Assembly: GCA_020722685.1 (NCBI GenBank)
Contig: DYKH01000218.1
Coordinates: 1-7,734, forward strand
Reading direction: 5' to 3'
Length of the DNA: 7,734 bases
From: Caldithrix sp.
GTDB taxonomy: Bacteria; KSB1; UBA2214; DYKH01
Of this stretch, positions 5,533-7,734 are shown one piece after another (positions within the stretch are counted from its first letter, which is position 1; each line of letters starts with the position of its first letter). A program made the translations under genes and the position numbers. Under the pieces are notes generated by a model that ran no database searches, was not told the DNA's origin, and worked only from the letters and a program-made list of their open reading frames with translations.

Positions 5533-7734
5533 TTACTCCACAAATCTCAGATACCCAAATCTCCACGGCCGATGAAATTCCGGCCTTTCGGTCTTGCTCC
5601 AGGCATAAAGCTCCATCTTCCCCTTTTGCGGCGAGTCTATTCGATAGAAATTCGCCCGCCAAACGTCGCCGGCTTTAGGCGGAACATTCGGCGCACCAAC
5701 CAATTCGACCAGAGGAATGGCCATCTCCGCACTCCAACTTTTGGCTGCGCCGGGAGCATCGGTCCGGCCATCGACAAACACGGCCGTCGCCAGCTTGGCC
5801 AAGTTCCAATCATGCAGCCCGCGAAATCCCGCCGAAGGATTCTGCGCCGTGCGGCTGTTCAGGATGCAGGCGTCAAAAACGACGTTCTTGGGGCTGAGGT
5901 TGATCTCATAGTACTGGTGATTCGAGGAAGAAGGATTCAGAAATACTTCGACGCACTCTTCATCATAGATCGGGTCGTCGCGGTTTGAGAGTGTGCCCCA
6001 CACGTAATCATCTTTACATTGGAATCCGACGTAGAGAAACCGATCATTGTATAGCAGCCGGGCTTGAGTGGGAAATCGGCCCGTCGCGCCCTTGGTTGCC
6101 TCCAGCAGTTCAGCGGCTTCTGCCGTCTGCCAAAGCGGATCGTCCATTTTCCCGGTTATTCGGAGATCGTGATCGATTTTTTTGCAAAAGTACTCCGGCA
6201 GTATCAAAGCCATGTCTTCTGTTGCCATATCCAAAAGCATCCCTTTGTTTTGATGTTCAATGCGCAGTTTCGTGCTGCCGATTTCCGCATTCAAGAACGG
6301 GCCGCGAAACAGCTTGTAATCGGCAAAATCGACCAGGTCGCCGTTCAGTCTGCGGGAGCCTCCATAGGTAAAGGTCATCACGTCCCCGGCGGAGGTGGTA
6401 TAGCCGACCGTTAGGCTTTTCTCGAAGGTATCGTGCGCGAGGGGATTGCCGCGAATCTGCTTCTTGAAAGCGTCGAACGAATTATATTCTTTCGCCTGAG
6501 CCACCTCGACGATGCAGCCATTCTTCAGCTCGTGGCTTCTTAGGCGATAACAAATATCCTCCTCAATCCATTCGTAAGGCTGCAAGGGAAAGTAGGCAAT
6601 ATATGTTTTAGCTGCCCGGCAAAATATCCATCCCGAGGGATCTTCTTCGCGGATGTCCAAATCCTTGGGGAAAAAGCCGTCGATATGGCCGAACTTTGTC
6701 CCCACAGGGATGTTATAGAGAACGATGATTGCATTCTTATGCTGGAACGTTTGCTCGTAAGGTGAGCTGGACGACCATTTGTCCTCTTTTCCGTAGTAGG
6801 TGTGAAAGCGGGCGACTTCCTCCAAGGTGAATTTCATCTCTTCGGGGAAGAACATGCCCAAATCCTGCTCGCCCACATACGGATGCACGGTAAAGAGGCT
6901 GGCCTGCGGACTGGGGGTCACCCAGCTCACATCCCAGGTGTGTTGTTGAATGGGCTGCAGGATGCCGCCCAACATGGAGCCGAGGGCAAAATCCTCGGTC
7001 ATGTAGGTGTATTTGTAAACCGGGGGATTTTTCTCTTCCCCAAGACGAATGAGGTTGCGCACCCGCTTGGTCTCGGTGTGCACGTAGGGCTGACTGCGAT
7101 CGGTGGCAATATTGTAGATGATGTCGGGAAGCTCCCAGTCGCTCAAGACAGCCGGAATGAGGGTGTCGTTGAACAGCGCCGGCCCCTGTCCGAACAGCAG
7201 CCAGGCCCAGCCGGTCATCAGCGTCGCCGGATTGTTCTTGTCAATCAGCCGATCCGGATATTCCCGGCTGTGGGCGCCGACGTACAATCCTTGCAGATGC
7301 TCGACGGCAAAATCGGCGATGAGCCAGTACAACATGGCTTTGGCGTTCTCCTTCATCACTGGGTCTGCAGCATACTGATACAGCCCGAAAATCGGGGCCA
7401 AGAACACCGCCATGTAGGTTGGGGAATCGAACTCGCCCTGACCGATGGTCGTGGTGGTTTTCATCCAATAATCCAGCCAGCCAATGGCTTCCTGACGGTT
7501 TTCCTCGGCGGATTTGCCTGTGTACCATTTTTCCGCCGGAAGATCCGGAAATGCCTGCGCCGCCAGGTACAGTCCGGTATAATACATGGTGAGATGATTC
7601 TCGGTATCGCCGCGATAAAAGTTGCCGCTGCCCATCACCTCGCGCACCTGATTGCGCAGCTTGGGCGGCAGTTGATCATAGACGGCGAAGTAGCTGATCA
7701 TCAGACTGTAAATATCGAACATTCCCGAGGGCGA
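5533..7734 (-). CDS. Toroid-like carbohydrate-active protein with C-terminal CBM9-like domain (5' end outside window)
   Basis: The frame is open to the window edge; the first Met is at 7722, but four more codons precede it without a stop, and the protein begins inside helical sequence with no signal peptide, so the true start is almost surely outside. Numbering from that Met gives 729 residues to a TAA stop. Residues about 1-230 are helical with aromatic-rich repeats and striking motifs: ENHLTMYYTG (41-50), GEFDSPTY (96-103) and GAHSREYPDR (149-158); this resembles the (alpha/alpha) toroids of heparinase/alginate-lyase-type enzymes. Residues about 260-505 look beta-rich (HIDGFFP at 346-352). 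Residues about 515-729 match the CBM9-like/DOMON-like fold: a DDPLW start (527-531), LYVGFQCKDD (563-572), EECVEVFLNP (588-597), YYEINLSP (604-611), WSAEMAIPL (663-671) and WRANFYRID (688-696). The family is known to bind carbohydrate in xylanases and other extracellular enzymes. The catalytic activity is not recognised; a lyase or hydrolase acting on an acidic polysaccharide is inference. It ends 164 bases before the amidohydrolase start. Confidence 0.85.
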   Translation of the reverse strand, partial: SPSGMFDIYSLMISYFAVYDQLPPKLRNQVREVMGSGNFYRGDTENHLTMYYTGLYLAAQAFPDLPAEKWYTGKSAEENRQEAIGWLDYWMKTTTTIGQGEFDSPTYMAVFLAPIFGLYQYAADPVMKENAKAMLYWLIADFAVEHLQGLYVGAHSREYPDRLIDKNNPATLMTGWAWLLFGQGPALFNDTLIPAVLSDWELPDIIYNIATDRSQPYVHTETKRVRNLIRLGEEKNPPVYKYTYMTEDFALGSMLGGILQPIQQHTWDVSWVTPSPQASLFTVHPYVGEQDLGMFFPEEMKFTLEEVARFHTYYGKEDKWSSSSPYEQTFQHKNAIIVLYNIPVGTKFGHIDGFFPKDLDIREEDPSGWIFCRAAKTYIAYFPLQPYEWIEEDICYRLRSHELKNGCIVEVAQAKEYNSFDAFKKQIRGNPLAHDTFEKSLTVGYTTSAGDVMTFTYGGSRRLNGDLVDFADYKLFRGPFLNAEIGSTKLRIEHQNKGMLLDMATEDMALILPEYFCKKIDHDLRITGKMDDPLWQTAEAAELLEATKGATGRFPTQARLLYNDRFLYVGFQCKDDYVWGTLSNRDDPIYDEECVEVFLNPSSSNHQYYEINLSPKNVVFDACILNSRTAQNPSAGFRGLHDWNLAKLATAVFVDGRTDAPGAAKSWSAEMAIPLVELVGAPNVPPKAGDVWRANFYRIDSPQKGKMELYAWSKTERPEFHRPWRFGYLRFVE

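Noticed and set aside
5458..5988. A 176-codon open frame on the plus strand
   Set aside because: It starts within the heptamer hairpin and runs antisense to the CBM9-like domain; no protein-like features.

Overview
The window carries three large genes, all on the minus strand. Two of them look like secreted or carbohydrate-binding enzymes, and the third is a cytosolic metal-dependent hydrolase. I see no tRNA, rRNA, CRISPR array, transposase or phage gene. The mix (a GH78-type rhamnosidase, a large helical-toroid protein ending in a CBM9-like domain, a double amidohydrolase, long spacers full of short-period repeats) fits a free-living environmental bacterium that degrades polysaccharides, of the Planctomycetota / Verrucomicrobiota / Hydrogenedentota kind. 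That placement rests on gene content and repeat style only.

Layout in the direction of transcription (right to left). 7734-5533: C-terminal 733 codons of a large protein whose 5' end lies outside the window; it has an (alpha/alpha)-toroid-like front part, a beta-rich middle and a CBM9-like C-terminal domain. 5532-5369: a spacer with an AT-rich heptamer array that turns back on itself and forms a long hairpin. 5368-3743: a 541-residue protein made of two amidohydrolase-2 domains, the first without its metal-binding HxH motif and the second intact; a clear Shine-Dalgarno sequence fixes its start. 3742-2718: about 1 kb without a convincing large gene, holding two doubtful small ORFs, several inverted repeats and a palindrome. 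2717-582: a 711-residue exported GH78-like alpha-L-rhamnosidase. 581-1: noncoding, with at least four different degenerate short repeats.

How the genes may work together (inference): the rhamnosidase would remove terminal rhamnose (or a similar deoxy sugar) from a plant or algal glycan or glycoside. The toroid/CBM9 protein would bind and perhaps cleave a polysaccharide. The amidohydrolase would act inside the cell on a small carboxylated or lactone product. The wide spacers and the hairpin argue against one tight operon, so co-regulation is plausible but not shown.

The points most worth following are the fusion of a dead and a live amidohydrolase domain, the unassigned catalytic region of the toroid/CBM9 protein, and the several unrelated families of short-period repeats packed into the spacers.
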